Of a stretch of 53,858 bases of DNA, positions 43,173 to 52,290 are shown piece by piece. The notes under the pieces were generated by a model, which was not told the DNA's origin, made no database searches, and saw only the letters and a program-made list of their open reading frames with translations. Each line of letters starts with the position of its first letter. The first letter of the stretch is position 1. The DNA lies in contig JAJZQW010000007.1 in NCBI GenBank assembly GCA_021802985.1, forward strand, positions 1-53,858, read 5' to 3'. A program made the position numbers and the translations under genes. The DNA is from Acidobacteriota bacterium. GTDB lineage: Bacteria; Acidobacteriota; Holophagae; Holophagales; Holophagaceae.

Positions 43173-44093
43173 ATGGTAGCAGGGAACGACGTCAGGCCGC
43201 TGAGCGAGGGACTCTCCGCGTTCCACCTCGAGCAGCGCGCACGGGGCGTGTCGCCCCACACGGCTCGTGCCCAAAGGGGCGATCTGGAAAAACTCCTGAA
43301 CCACGCAGTCCGCTGGGAGTGGGCCGGATGGGAGGTAAGCCCCCGCACGCTCCGGGGATTCGCGATGGAACTGGGGGAGCGGGGTCTGGATCCCGCGAGC
43401 CAGGCCCGCATCCTCTCCACGGTCAGGACGTTCTTCCGATGGCTATGGGAGACTCGACGCATCGGATTGAATCCGGCCTCGGGCCTGCGGAATCCCAAGC
43501 AGCCCAAGCGCCTGCCCGCGTTCCTGACCGAGGGCGAGAGCCAGGCCCTCCTTGATCTTCCGGCGGCAGTTGACTTTCCCTCGGCCCGACTCGCCTGCCT
43601 CCTGGAGCTGCTCTATGCCTCGGGCCTGCGCGTATCCGAACTGGTGGGCCTGGACCTGCAGGATCTCCTCATGGAGCAGCGCACCCTGCGCGTGCTGGGC
43701 AAGGGGCGCAAGGAGCGGCTGGTCCCGTACCACGAGCAGGCGGCCGAGGTGCTGTCGGGCTACCTGGCGCACCGGTCGGCCTTTCTCGCGGCGAAGGCGC
43801 TGCCGCCCTCCCAGGCCCTCTTCCTCAACCAGCGCGGGGGTCGCCTCACCCCCACCAGTGTCCGCACCCTCCTCCGGCGGGCCCTGGATGACGCGGCCGT
43901 ACGGTCCAAGGTGAGTCCCCACGCCCTGCGCCACAGCTTCGCGACCCACCTGCTCAACCGGGGCATGGACCTCCGTGCCATCCAGGAACTGCTAGGCCAT
44001 GCCAGCCTCAGCACCACCCAGCGCTACACCCATCTGGGTCTGGATGAGCTGGCGAAGACCTACGAGAAGGCCCATCCCCGCGCCAAAGGCTAG
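43173..44093 (+). CDS. xerC: Tyrosine recombinase XerC
   Basis: A 306-residue tyrosine recombinase. The catalytic set is complete: Arg in [11 protein letters not shown], Lys in [10 protein letters not shown], HxxR in [14 protein letters not shown], His in [17 protein letters not shown], and Tyr in the same string. It resembles XerC more than the recombinase at 23.3 kb, which together would make the XerC-XerD pair; the two could be interchanged. No dif site was recognised. Start at 43173 has weak ribosome-site support; a start a few codons later is possible. Confidence 0.87.
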   Translation: MVAGNDVRPLSEGLSAFHLEQRARGVSPHTARAQRGDLEKLLNHAVRWEWAGWEVSPRTLRGFAMELGERGLDPASQARILSTVRTFFRWLWETRRIGLNPASGLRNPKQPKRLPAFLTEGESQALLDLPAAVDFPSARLACLLELLYASGLRVSELVGLDLQDLLMEQRTLRVLGKGRKERLVPYHEQAAEVLSGYLAHRSAFLAAKALPPSQALFLNQRGGRLTPTSVRTLLRRALDDAAVRSKVSPHALRHSFATHLLNRGMDLRAIQELLGHASLSTTQRYTHLGLDELAKTYEKAHPRAKG

Positions 44094-44145
44094 AATGGAC
44101 GGTGTGGCGTTGGCGCACAGGTCCACACGTTTCGGGAGAACCCCC

Positions 44146-44832
44146 ATGGCTACCGTCGTTCCGTTGCCCGCCCCTGTCCTGGTCGCCGTGAAGGATGACC
44201 TCGCCACCTTTCCGGTCCGGCGCATCTATTGTGTGGGTCGGAACTACGCCGATCATGCCCGCGAGATGGGCGGGGATCCGGACCGGGAACCGCCCTTCTT
44301 CTTCGGGAAGCCCCGCGATGCGGCGGTGTCCGGCGGGGGAACGATCGAGTATCCCCCCGCGACGTCGAACCTTCATTACGAGGTGGAACTGGTCGTGGCT
44401 CTTGGCAAGGGTGGCAGCTCGATTCCCGTGGCCGGAGCCCTGGACTGCGTGTTCGGCTATGCGGTGGGCATCGACCTGACGCGCCGGGATCTCCAGGCCC
44501 GTGCCAAGGAGAAGGGCCAGCCCTGGGAGATGGCCAAGGGTTTCGACCGGTCGGCCCCCGTGTCGGCGATCATCCCGGTGAGCCGGGTGGGCCATCCCCG
44601 GACTGGAGCCATCTGGCTGAATGTCAACGGCGAGACGCGCCAGCGCGGGGATCTCGCCCAGATGACCTGGAGCGTGGCCGAGATCATCGCCCAGCTCTCC
44701 ACCTTCGTGACCCTGGCCCCCGGGGATCTCCTTTTCACCGGCACGCCCTCGGGCGTCGGTCCCCTGGTCAGCGGCGACCGGGTGCGCTGCGGCATCGACG
44801 GCCTGGGGGAACTGGAGATCGCTGTGGTCTGA
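44146..44832 (+). CDS. Fumarylacetoacetate-hydrolase-family protein
   Basis: A 228-residue FAH-family enzyme. Family marks are [29 protein letters not shown], the metal ligands in [15 protein letters not shown], the second Asp in [10 protein letters not shown], and the ending [16 protein letters not shown]. Members hydrolyse or decarboxylate oxo-acids (for example YcgM, acylpyruvase-like, acting on fumarylpyruvate or oxaloacetate). GGGAG lies ahead of the ATG at 44146. The substrate cannot be assigned. A complex repeat follows its stop. Confidence 0.9.
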   Translation: MATVVPLPAPVLVAVKDDLATFPVRRIYCVGRNYADHAREMGGDPDREPPFFFGKPRDAAVSGGGTIEYPPATSNLHYEVELVVALGKGGSSIPVAGALDCVFGYAVGIDLTRRDLQARAKEKGQPWEMAKGFDRSAPVSAIIPVSRVGHPRTGAIWLNVNGETRQRGDLAQMTWSVAEIIAQLSTFVTLAPGDLLFTGTPSGVGPLVSGDRVRCGIDGLGELEIAVV

Positions 44833-44845
44833 GGCCTTCTCGCGT

Positions 44846-45057
44846 TCAACGGCGAAGGATCCACCACGGAGGCACAGAGCATGGGCACATGGGAGGCGCC
44901 GGGTGCGGATTCCTCCAAAAGGATCCGGGCCCGGCGCCTCCCGTGGCTTCCGGCGCAGCCGGAAGCGGCCTCCGGCCGGCCCATGCACGGAGACCCACGG
45001 AGGCCTCCGTGCCGCCTCCGTGGGTTCGGTGCCTCCGTGGTGGATCTCTATCGTTGA
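44846..45057. repeat. 212-bp composite palindromic repeat element
   Basis: The outer arms TCAACG plus GATCCACCACGGAGGCAC (44846-44875) are matched by GTGCCTCCGTGGTGGATC plus CGTTGA (45029-45057). Inside are three perfect hairpins: GGGAGGCGCCGGG with its complement (44891-44942), GCTTCCGGC with its complement (44946-44966) and CCCACGGAGGC with its complement (44994-45024). The element fills the gap between the convergent FAH and cheZ genes. Repeats rich in CCACGGAGGCAC are known in many genomes as dispersed palindromes; copy number here is unknown. Confidence 0.8.
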
Positions 45058-45070
45058 CGACGGGCTGGTA

Positions 45071-46018
45071 TCAGTTCCCGCCCTGCTGTTTGAACTGGGC
45101 GATGATGTCCTCGACGCTGTCCTTCCGGCTGTCGGCTTCGAGGCTGGTCTCGAAGATGTGATCCTGGGTGGCGGCGCGCCGCTCCGCAAATCCGTGCCCA
45201 GCGAGGGCTTCGGTGTGGATGTTGAAGATGACGAGCAGGCGGGTCAGGCCGCCCTGGAACTGCTTGAGCAGCAGCACCACCTTCTCGATCTTCTGGCGAG
45301 TGATGTCCTGGAACTGGAGGATGTTCAGGATCTCGAAGGCCTCGTCGCCCACCTCCCGGAGCTTGGCCTGGGCCGAATCGAGCTCTGGAAGGGGCCCGGC
45401 ATCCTCCATCTGGTGGGCGAAAAGGAACTCGAGGACCTCCTGGGCCAGCCCGGGGGCGTCCTCCCCTGCGGCGGCCCGGTCCAGGAAGGCGGCGATGGCG
45501 GCGTGGAGAGTCTGGCCGCGCTCCCGGTGTGCCTTCATCCTGCCCTCGCTGGCTGCGAGGGCCCTGGCGGCCGCATCGCAGGCGGCCATGAGGGTGTCCA
45601 GGCGGTTCATGACCCCCTGGGTGGCCTCCTCCGTGTCGCTGGTGATGGCGTCGAGCTGGGCTGCCAGTTCGGGAACCCGGGTGCTCTGCTGCTTCACGGA
45701 GGCGTCCAGCTGCTGCAGGTTCAGCAGGGTCTGGTTCAGGCTCGACACCAGGGCGCCGAGCTCGCCCTTGGCCTCGATATCGATCTTCTGGTACACCCGA
45801 CCGTCCGCCATGTCCTTGGCCGCCTCGGCCAGCCGGTGGATGCTGGCTTCGGAATCCCCGTGCAGATCCTTGCGCAGTTCCTGGATCAGATCCTGGATGT
45901 TGTCCAGGCGCCGGTCGAGCTGATCCCGCCGCTCCTGGAACTCCCGGATCATGCCTTCCTGGGCGGCCGGGCTTTCCAGAGAAGCCTGGAGGGACTGGTC
46001 TTCAGGGGCTTCGGACAT
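45071..46018 (-). CDS. cheZ: Chemotaxis protein phosphatase CheZ
   Basis: A 315-residue, mostly helical protein. The catalytic Asp-xxx-Gln pair is visible in LQFQDITRQKIEKV (Asp238, Gln242), equal to Asp143/Gln147 of E. coli CheZ. A C-terminal acidic/hydrophobic tail SVEDIIAQFKQQGG may be the CheY-binding peptide. It removes phosphate from CheY-P to end tumble signals. It is longer than E. coli CheZ (214 residues) because of an N-terminal coiled-coil extension. It is 19 bases after a DUF4388 protein on the same strand. Confidence 0.85.
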   Translation of the reverse strand: MSEAPEDQSLQASLESPAAQEGMIREFQERRDQLDRRLDNIQDLIQELRKDLHGDSEASIHRLAEAAKDMADGRVYQKIDIEAKGELGALVSSLNQTLLNLQQLDASVKQQSTRVPELAAQLDAITSDTEEATQGVMNRLDTLMAACDAAARALAASEGRMKAHRERGQTLHAAIAAFLDRAAAGEDAPGLAQEVLEFLFAHQMEDAGPLPELDSAQAKLREVGDEAFEILNILQFQDITRQKIEKVVLLLKQFQGGLTRLLVIFNIHTEALAGHGFAERRAATQDHIFETSLEADSRKDSVEDIIAQFKQQGGN

Positions 46019-46037
46019 GGAACCTCCCAGAGCAACA

Positions 46038-46856
46038 TCAGGGCGCGGGGCGCACCTTCACATGGCTTCCTTCGGCCAGGTGCCAGGCCTGCATGAGTTC
46101 CCGCGGGATGGACAGCAGGTGTTCCATCAGCCCGGGCACGAACTCCACCCGTTCCACGGCCGGGCCCTCGGGCCAGATCACCCTGAGGTTCTTCACCCCG
46201 TGGGCGTAGGGGCCCAGGGCCGTCCACCAGCCTTCCATGGCCTTGGGCAGTTCAAGGTGGTCCCCCTTCTTGAAGAGGCCGGTCTTCAGGGCCACCACGG
46301 TGACGTGGGCATCCGGTTCAAGGATGTCCAGACGCCCGGCGTCCTTGAGAATGCCCGCGGCCTGCAGGACCGTGACATCGTTCTGGCCCGAGGCCTTCAT
46401 CACGTCGTGGAAGTCCCGGTAGCCGTCGAAGAACGGGATGACGCGGCGGTCCTCGGCGAAAACCTTGACGCCTTCGGTCAGCTTGGCCAGGGGGAGGGTG
46501 GGCCAGGGAACCGCCGTGAGGCGGGGAAAAAGGGTGTGGAGCCGCTTCCGGCTGTCACTGAGCCGGGCGGAATCCATCAGCAGGTCCGGTACGGTCCGGC
46601 GGATGGACGCGGGCACCTGCACCTGGACGGAGAGGAACTCGAACTTTCCCGAAACCCACTCGAGGATCTCGAAGGCCGCCATCTCGCCCCGCTGGGCCAA
46701 GGTCTCGGCATGGATGACCTCACCCCCCGAGAAGTAGAGCACGCCACTGACTTTGCCCGAGCTGACCTGGAGCATGCCGGTCTTCCGGTTCACATGGAGG
46801 AGCTGCGCCACGTCCATGAGGGAGATGCTCTCCAGGCTCCCCTTCAGGTTGCTCAT
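46038..46856 (-). CDS. DUF4388 (PATAN-like) domain protein
   Basis: A 272-residue protein with an N-terminal DUF4388/PATAN domain (about 1-100): LKGSLESISLMDVAQLLHVNRKTG then VLYFSGGEVIHAET. PATAN domains are found in two-component proteins, often tied to motility or receptor-like signalling. The C-terminal half is less familiar (LTEGVKVFAEDRRVIPFFDG onwards). It immediately precedes cheZ, suggesting a role in chemotaxis or motility. The output function is unknown. Confidence 0.82.
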   Translation of the reverse strand: MSNLKGSLESISLMDVAQLLHVNRKTGMLQVSSGKVSGVLYFSGGEVIHAETLAQRGEMAAFEILEWVSGKFEFLSVQVQVPASIRRTVPDLLMDSARLSDSRKRLHTLFPRLTAVPWPTLPLAKLTEGVKVFAEDRRVIPFFDGYRDFHDVMKASGQNDVTVLQAAGILKDAGRLDILEPDAHVTVVALKTGLFKKGDHLELPKAMEGWWTALGPYAHGVKNLRVIWPEGPAVERVEFVPGLMEHLLSIPRELMQAWHLAEGSHVKVRPAP

Positions 46857-46902
46857 GGGAGCTGCCGGACAGCGGGATCGTCATCCACCCCCAGGACGGC
46901 AA

Positions 46903-47631
46903 TCATGGACGGGCCCTGGCAAGGGCTGCCCGCATCTCGGCGACAGCCCGCTCCAGGCCGATGAGGACGGCGCGGCCGATGATGCTGTGCCCGATGTTGA
47001 GCTCCTCCACCTCGGGGATGGCCGCCACCAGGCCCACGTTCTGGAGGTTCAGGCCGTGGCCCGCCAGGACCCGGAGCCCCAGGCGGGTGGTCATCCGCGC
47101 CGAGTCACGCAGCCGCCCGAGTTCCAGGGACGGATCCCCATCCATGGGCAGGTCGCTGTAGACCCCCGTGTTCAGCTCCACGGCATCGGCCTCCAGCTTC
47201 GCGGCCATCTTGATCTGGTCCAGCACCGGATCCAGGAAGAGACTGGTGCGGATGCCGGCGCTGCGCAGCTCCCGGATGACGGTGCGCAGCATGCCCTGGA
47301 GGAAGACCGCATCCAGGCCGCCCTGGGTGGTGAGCTCCTCGCGGCTTTCGGGCACCAGGGTCACCCAGGTGGGCTTCAGCGGGATGACCGCTGCCATGGC
47401 CTCGGGTGTGGCCGCGCACTCCACGTTGAGGGGCACCGCCAGAACCTCTTTCAGCAGGCGGACGTCCCGTTCCTGGATGTGCCGGCGATCCCCCCGCAGA
47501 TGGACGGTGATGCCGTCCGCTCCGGCGCTCTGAGCCAGCAGGGCAGCGGCGATGGGCTCGGGTTCGTGCGCCCCTCTCGCCTGCCGCAGGGTGGCTACGT
47601 GATCGATGTTGACGCCGAGCAGGAGGTTCAA
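46903..47631 (-). CDS. pdxJ: Pyridoxine 5'-phosphate synthase
   Basis: A 242-residue TIM-barrel enzyme that condenses 1-deoxyxylulose-5-phosphate with 3-amino-1-hydroxyacetone phosphate in vitamin B6 synthesis. Conserved strings are LGVNIDHVATLRQARG (residues 5-20), ADGITVHLRGDRRHI, LNVECAAT and LRVLAGHGLNLQNV. Length is normal. It is upstream of the DUF4388-cheZ pair on the same strand and diverges from the dioxygenase gene; a functional link to chemotaxis is not implied. Confidence 0.96.
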   Translation of the reverse strand: MNLLLGVNIDHVATLRQARGAHEPEPIAAALLAQSAGADGITVHLRGDRRHIQERDVRLLKEVLAVPLNVECAATPEAMAAVIPLKPTWVTLVPESREELTTQGGLDAVFLQGMLRTVIRELRSAGIRTSLFLDPVLDQIKMAAKLEADAVELNTGVYSDLPMDGDPSLELGRLRDSARMTTRLGLRVLAGHGLNLQNVGLVAAIPEVEELNIGHSIIGRAVLIGLERAVAEMRAALARARP

Positions 47632-47758
47632 CGGGTGCTCCGGGGTTGGGGACAGCTTAGCCTACCGGCCTCTAAGTGCTCCATCGGCTTCCGTCGGGTG
47701 GGGCTCAAACTCAAAAATAAGAGTTGAAACATCATTTTGAAGGAGCCAACCTGGAAAC

Positions 47759-48544
47759 ATGGAAGCCAAACGTCCCATCCCCCCACTCTTCCTGGCCCAC
47801 GGATCGCCCATGCTCGCCCTGGAGGGTGGCGCCTGGGGACAGCGGCTCAGTGCATGGGGAGAGGCCCTGCCGCCGCTCCGGGGCGTGGTGGTCTGTTCCG
47901 CCCACTGGGAGACCGCCGCCGGTTTCCGGGTCACGGCTTCGACTCGGCCGCCCATCCTCCATGATTTCGGCGGCTTCCCCGAACCGCTCTATGCCCTGGA
48001 CTACCCGGCCCCGGGGGATCCGGCCCTGGCCGAGCGGGTGGCCAGCCTCCTGGCCGCCACCGGCGCGGACGTGGCGCTCGATCCCGACCGCGGCCTGGAC
48101 CACGGGGCCTGGGTGCCGCTTCGCTACCTGCTTCCCGAGGCCCGGGTCCCCGTGGTGCAGGTGTCCCTCCCGCGCGCCCGTGCGCCCCATCGCCTGTGGG
48201 CGGCCGGACAGGCGCTGGCCCCCCTCCGTGAGGAGGGCATCCTGATCCTGGGCAGTGGTGGGCTGGTCCACAACCTGGGCCGTCTGGACTGGACCGGGGC
48301 CTCGGGCCCACAGCCCTGGGCCGTGGCCTTCGAGGACTGGCTCCTGGGCTGCCTCGTCGAGGGCGATCTGGAGGGGGTCATGGACTGGGCCCGTGCCCCG
48401 GGTGCCGCCTTGGCCGTTCCCAGCACCGAGCACCTGGATCCCCTGTGGCTGACCCTGGGCGCCGGCTTGGGCGCGCCCTTCCGCAGCCTCTTCGAAGGCT
48501 GGCAGCTCGGCAGCCTGAGCCTGCGCAGCCTGGCGTTCGGGTAG
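47759..48544 (+). CDS. DODA-type extradiol ring-cleavage dioxygenase (YgiD-like)
   Basis: A 261-residue class III extradiol dioxygenase resembling E. coli YgiD (4,5-DOPA dioxygenase). Metal ligands are His14 in LAHGSPMLAL and His49 in CSAHWET, with further histidines in LDHGAWVPLR and VHNLG. The opening FLAHGSPM is characteristic. The upstream 40 bases are AT-rich, with AAGGAG ahead of the ATG. The natural substrate in this organism is unknown. Its stop is four bases from the stop of the convergent SpoIIE/HATPase gene. Confidence 0.88.
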   Translation: MEAKRPIPPLFLAHGSPMLALEGGAWGQRLSAWGEALPPLRGVVVCSAHWETAAGFRVTASTRPPILHDFGGFPEPLYALDYPAPGDPALAERVASLLAATGADVALDPDRGLDHGAWVPLRYLLPEARVPVVQVSLPRARAPHRLWAAGQALAPLREEGILILGSGGLVHNLGRLDWTGASGPQPWAVAFEDWLLGCLVEGDLEGVMDWARAPGAALAVPSTEHLDPLWLTLGAGLGAPFRSLFEGWQLGSLSLRSLAFG

Positions 48545-48547
48545 GGC

Positions 48548-50899
48548 TCAGTCGCAGGGAAGGGTGAACCGGATCCGATTGCCTGCCTCGTTGAAGGAAA
48601 GATTCGTGGTGAGGGCCCGGATCAACAGGAGGCCCCGCCCGCTTGGCCTCAGCGTGTCCGACGCCCCTTTTTCCCAGGCCCGCCAGTCGAACCCGGAACC
48701 GCTGTCCTCCACTTCGACATCCACTTCCCGAACCGGACCGCTGGGCAGGGTCCGCAGCCGAAGGGTGAGCTTCACGTAGCCTTCATGGATGGCCGCGAGA
48801 TGAAGATTGCGAAGGGACTCATAGACCTCGAACCCCTGTTCCTTCAGCCTTGAGTCGAGTCCGAGCACCCCGTGATCCACCGCGTTGGCCAGGGCTTCGG
48901 TGAGGGCCAGGGTGAGGCTTTGTTCAGCCTGGACCCCGAGCCCATGGGAAGACAGGATGCGGAGCGCCTCGGGAAGCACGTCCCGCACCGCATGGCGATG
49001 GGGCAAGAGGGTCAGTGCCAGGGTGAAGCCGTCTTCCAGCAGCATGGCGCTTGCATCGAGGCTTGACGTGGCCACCTGGGGGCGGACGCAGGCGGGCGGG
49101 GGTACCTCCCAGAGGGCCCAGCTCACATCATCGTGCTGTTCCTGGTTCGCGATGGCGAGGGACAACGTCTCCTGAACCGCCCGCAGGTGGACCCCAAGGG
49201 GACACCGTTCCAATCCATGAAGGAACACCTGGTCCGTCTCTTCAGCCGGAAAGAGATCCAGGATTCCGTCCGTGTAGGCGAGGAGGCGGTCGCCGGGGGC
49301 CACTTTCACGGTCTCGATGACGGGCGCCTCCAGGCCGACCAGGATGCCTGCGGGGAGGTTCCGGCTGGTGAACCGCCGGCACCCACCCTGGGGTGTGCAG
49401 AGGACCGCGTCGGGCAGGCCGGCGTTCAGCACCGTGAGTGTGCCGCTTTGGGTATCCAGGCGCATGAGCAAAAGACAGACGAACCGTTCCGTCGGCATCA
49501 TCCGGAGCACCTTCCGGTTGATCTCCGCGTAGATGGTTTCCAGCGGAATGTCGCGGCGGACCATGCCGAGAAAGGATTGGATGGCGGGAAGCGTGGAGAT
49601 GCCCGCCGTGAGCCCGTGTCCGGTGGCATCGCAGATCAGGCCGAAGTGGATGCCCGGCAGGCCCTCCTGGTAGGCGCAGGCGTCGCCGTTGATGCGTTGC
49701 GTCTGGAGCGTCTCCATGTGGAGGTGGTCGGGCATGGCCCGCAGGCCCGGTTCCACCAGGCGCTGGAGGACGTGCTTGGCCAGGGCCAGTTCCTCGTCCT
49801 GCCTCGCCTTGGCCTGCAGCAGCCGCGCCGCCTTGTCATCCAGGCTCGCCATCAGGCCATTGAAGGCGTCCACCAGGATGCTGGTTTCATCGTGGACTCT
49901 GCTCTGGATCCGGCGTTGTCCCACTGGCTGGGTGGCAGCGGCCTCGATCTGGGCCGTGAAGGACTCCAGATTTTTCGTCAGCCCATGGGACAGGAGCCAG
50001 GCGAGGAGGAGGGTGGCGAAGACGCCGGCGGCAGTGGCGTCCCTGAGGTAGCCCCTGAACCGGCCGATGGGGGCATGGGCCTGGGACAGGGGGATGATGG
50101 CGGCCAGGGTCCAGGGCACGGCCTTCAGGGGCTGCACGGAGGTGAGGGTCAGGATGCCTGAGGCATCCCTCCGCTCCCCACTCACGCCGAGGCCCGTGCG
50201 GGAATTCCATCCTTCGAAGTGCCTGGCCCGGGTCAGGATCCGGGTCGGATCGGGGTGCATCAGGATCCGGCCCTGGGCGTCGATCAGGGACAGGTGGCTG
50301 GCGTCCGGCATCCGGCGGTTCACGATGGCCCCGAGGAAGTCGCCATGCCTAAGGTCGATGCTTCCTGCGAGGAGCACACGGACCCGGCTGCTTTGCTCGA
50401 TCCACGGAACGGCCATCATGACTGCGGGTGCCCCACTGGATTCGGACCGGTAGGCCTCCGAGATGCCCCCATCCCCCGAGGCGGCGACTGCCTGAAAGAA
50501 GGGGTGCAGTTCTGCCTGGAGGGCCGGGGAAGGGGGTGTCACCGCGTTCGCTGCCAGCAGTCGGCCGTCCGGGCGCAGCAGAAAAATGCCATTTTCAAAC
50601 AAAGCGCGGATGCCCCGCTGGTCCTTCAGCCAGGCGGAAGCGGTCCCGGGATCGCTCGGGGCGCGCCCTGGGATCCCCCGTGCCACTGCTTGGAGGGTGT
50701 CCAGATGCCTGAACAACTTGTCATCCAGGGCGGAGGCCAGCAGGCTGACCATATCGGACTGTTGCCGCTCGATCTGGCGGCGTGCCACGGACTCGAAGTA
50801 GCGTGAAACGCCCCAGCCCGCTCCGGCCAGGGTCAGGGCGATGAACGTCCCGAAAACGAGAAAAGTCTTGATCTGGATGCTGAGGAACCGGGATTTCAC
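48548..50899 (-). CDS. Membrane-bound SpoIIE phosphatase fused to an anti-sigma-type HATPase
   Basis: A 783-residue sensor. One membrane helix (about 11-32), a periplasmic dCache-like sensor (about 40-270), a second helix and HAMP-like linker (about 275-345). The SpoIIE/PP2C domain follows (about 375-580, INGDACAY and CDATGHGLTAG with metal-binding Asp). The C-terminal HATPase_c domain resembles anti-sigma factors (ALTEALANAVDHGVL, then VEDSGSGFDW and PSGRGLLLIRAL). Such fusions both phosphorylate and dephosphorylate a STAS partner, which is encoded 15 bases upstream. It lies at the end of the chemotaxis operon. Confidence 0.88.
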   Translation of the reverse strand: MKSRFLSIQIKTFLVFGTFIALTLAGAGWGVSRYFESVARRQIERQQSDMVSLLASALDDKLFRHLDTLQAVARGIPGRAPSDPGTASAWLKDQRGIRALFENGIFLLRPDGRLLAANAVTPPSPALQAELHPFFQAVAASGDGGISEAYRSESSGAPAVMMAVPWIEQSSRVRVLLAGSIDLRHGDFLGAIVNRRMPDASHLSLIDAQGRILMHPDPTRILTRARHFEGWNSRTGLGVSGERRDASGILTLTSVQPLKAVPWTLAAIIPLSQAHAPIGRFRGYLRDATAAGVFATLLLAWLLSHGLTKNLESFTAQIEAAATQPVGQRRIQSRVHDETSILVDAFNGLMASLDDKAARLLQAKARQDEELALAKHVLQRLVEPGLRAMPDHLHMETLQTQRINGDACAYQEGLPGIHFGLICDATGHGLTAGISTLPAIQSFLGMVRRDIPLETIYAEINRKVLRMMPTERFVCLLLMRLDTQSGTLTVLNAGLPDAVLCTPQGGCRRFTSRNLPAGILVGLEAPVIETVKVAPGDRLLAYTDGILDLFPAEETDQVFLHGLERCPLGVHLRAVQETLSLAIANQEQHDDVSWALWEVPPPACVRPQVATSSLDASAMLLEDGFTLALTLLPHRHAVRDVLPEALRILSSHGLGVQAEQSLTLALTEALANAVDHGVLGLDSRLKEQGFEVYESLRNLHLAAIHEGYVKLTLRLRTLPSGPVREVDVEVEDSGSGFDWRAWEKGASDTLRPSGRGLLLIRALTTNLSFNEAGNRIRFTLPCD

Positions 50900-50914
50900 G
50901 GAAGGGCCTTCACT

Positions 50915-51223
50915 TCAGCTTTCCCGGATATCGAACAGCTTCCCGAATTGAACCACCCGCAGGATGGTCATGACCGTGGGCGAGGGCCGGCTCAGGACCA
51001 CCTGCATGCCCTTGGCTTGGGCCCGCTCCCGAAGCAGGAGGAGCATGCCCAGGGAGGCGGAATCCATGTAGCTGACCTCCGACAGGTCGAGAACGAGGCT
51101 CGGGTGGCCGGCTTCCAGTGCTGCGGCGGTGGCGGCCTTGAAAACGGGATGCCCGTCGAAGGTGAAGGTCCCCTCCAGGCGGAGGATCCCGTTCTGTGGA
51201 TCGGTCTGGATGGTGAAGGTCAT
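50915..51223 (-). CDS. STAS-domain anti-sigma-factor antagonist
   Basis: A 102-residue STAS protein. The likely phospho-acceptor Ser is in VSYMDSASLGMLLLLRERA (about residues 50-68), with the surrounding pattern DSxSLG of SpoIIAA-type antagonists. It would cycle between the phosphorylated and free forms through the SpoIIE/HATPase protein encoded next. It overlaps the cheB stop by four bases. Its target, a sigma factor or a protein kinase, is not in the window. Confidence 0.92.
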   Translation of the reverse strand: MTFTIQTDPQNGILRLEGTFTFDGHPVFKAATAAALEAGHPSLVLDLSEVSYMDSASLGMLLLLRERAQAKGMQVVLSRPSPTVMTILRVVQFGKLFDIRES

Positions 51224-52290
51224 GGTCGGGTCCTGGGAAGCGAGGGTTCAGTGCACCACTGGAACATGCGGGCGGGCATGGCGGAGAGGGGGCGCTGTTC
51301 GGTGACGGCGCCCCGGGCCCAGGCCACGCGGGGCATGCCGTACACCACACAGGTGGCCTCGTCCTGGCCCAGGGTGAGGGCCCCGGTTTCGCGCAGGTGG
51401 AAAAGCCCCTCGGCGCCATCGTCGCCCATGCCGGTGAGGATGATGCCGAGCGCCTTGGCACCGCAGGCCTCGGCCACGGACTCGAACAGCACGGTGGCGG
51501 AGGGACGGTGGCGGCACACGGGCGGCGCATCCGACAGGCGGGCCACGAGGCCGGAGGGCCGACGCTCCACCCGTAGATGGCGGAGGCTGGGGGCCAGGTA
51601 GATGGTGGAGGGTTTCAGGAGTTCACCCTCCTCCGCGACCTTGATGGTGGCGGGGCAGGTCCGATCCAGCCGTGCGGCGAAGGCCTCCGTGAAACCGGGC
51701 AGCATGTGCTGGACCACGGCGATGGGGGGGAGTCCGACGGGCAGGGACCGGAAGACTTCATGGAGGGCCTCGGTCCCTCCGGTGCTGGCGCCGATGGCGA
51801 TGAGCTGCCGTCCGGCAGCCAGGCGGGGGGGCGACGGGAGATTCTGTGCCGGGGCCGGGGCCGGGGGGCGGCTGCGGATCATGGCCTGGGCCGCGGCGTA
51901 CACCGTCTCTGCGATCTCCGCGCCCATGGCTTCCAGACCCTGGACCGCATCCATCTCTGGTTTGCCGATGACGTCCACCGCGCCCATGGCCAGGGCGTCC
52001 AGGGCGGTGGCCGTGCCCTTGGCCGTGAGGCTGGACACCATGACCACCGGCATGGGATGAGCCTTGGCGAGCTTGCCCAGGAACGTGATCCCGTCCATCC
52101 GTGGCATTTCGACATCCAGGGTCAGCACGTCCGGATGGAGGGCCTTGATCTTCTCCCGGGCGTCGTAGGGATCCGTGGCCGTACCCACCACCTCCAGGCC
52201 GGGATGGCGCGCCAGGATGAGGCTGAGCACCTGCCGGATGAGGGCGCTGTCGTCCACCACCAGGACCCGTTTCCTGTCGGGGGCGCTCAT
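51220..52290 (-). CDS. cheB: Chemotaxis response regulator protein-glutamate methylesterase
   Basis: A 356-residue CheB that removes methyl groups from chemoreceptor glutamates. The receiver covers 1-120, with phospho-acceptor Asp59 in VLTLDVEMPRMDG. A proline-rich linker (140-158) leads to the methylesterase domain: Ser169 in AIGASTGGTEAL, His195 in VVQHMLPGF and Asp291 in LTGMGDDGAEG. All catalytic residues are intact. It overlaps cheD at its start and the STAS gene at its end. Confidence 0.97.
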   Translation of the reverse strand: MSAPDRKRVLVVDDSALIRQVLSLILARHPGLEVVGTATDPYDAREKIKALHPDVLTLDVEMPRMDGITFLGKLAKAHPMPVVMVSSLTAKGTATALDALAMGAVDVIGKPEMDAVQGLEAMGAEIAETVYAAAQAMIRSRPPAPAPAQNLPSPPRLAAGRQLIAIGASTGGTEALHEVFRSLPVGLPPIAVVQHMLPGFTEAFAARLDRTCPATIKVAEEGELLKPSTIYLAPSLRHLRVERRPSGLVARLSDAPPVCRHRPSATVLFESVAEACGAKALGIILTGMGDDGAEGLFHLRETGALTLGQDEATCVVYGMPRVAWARGAVTEQRPLSAMPARMFQWCTEPSLPRTRP

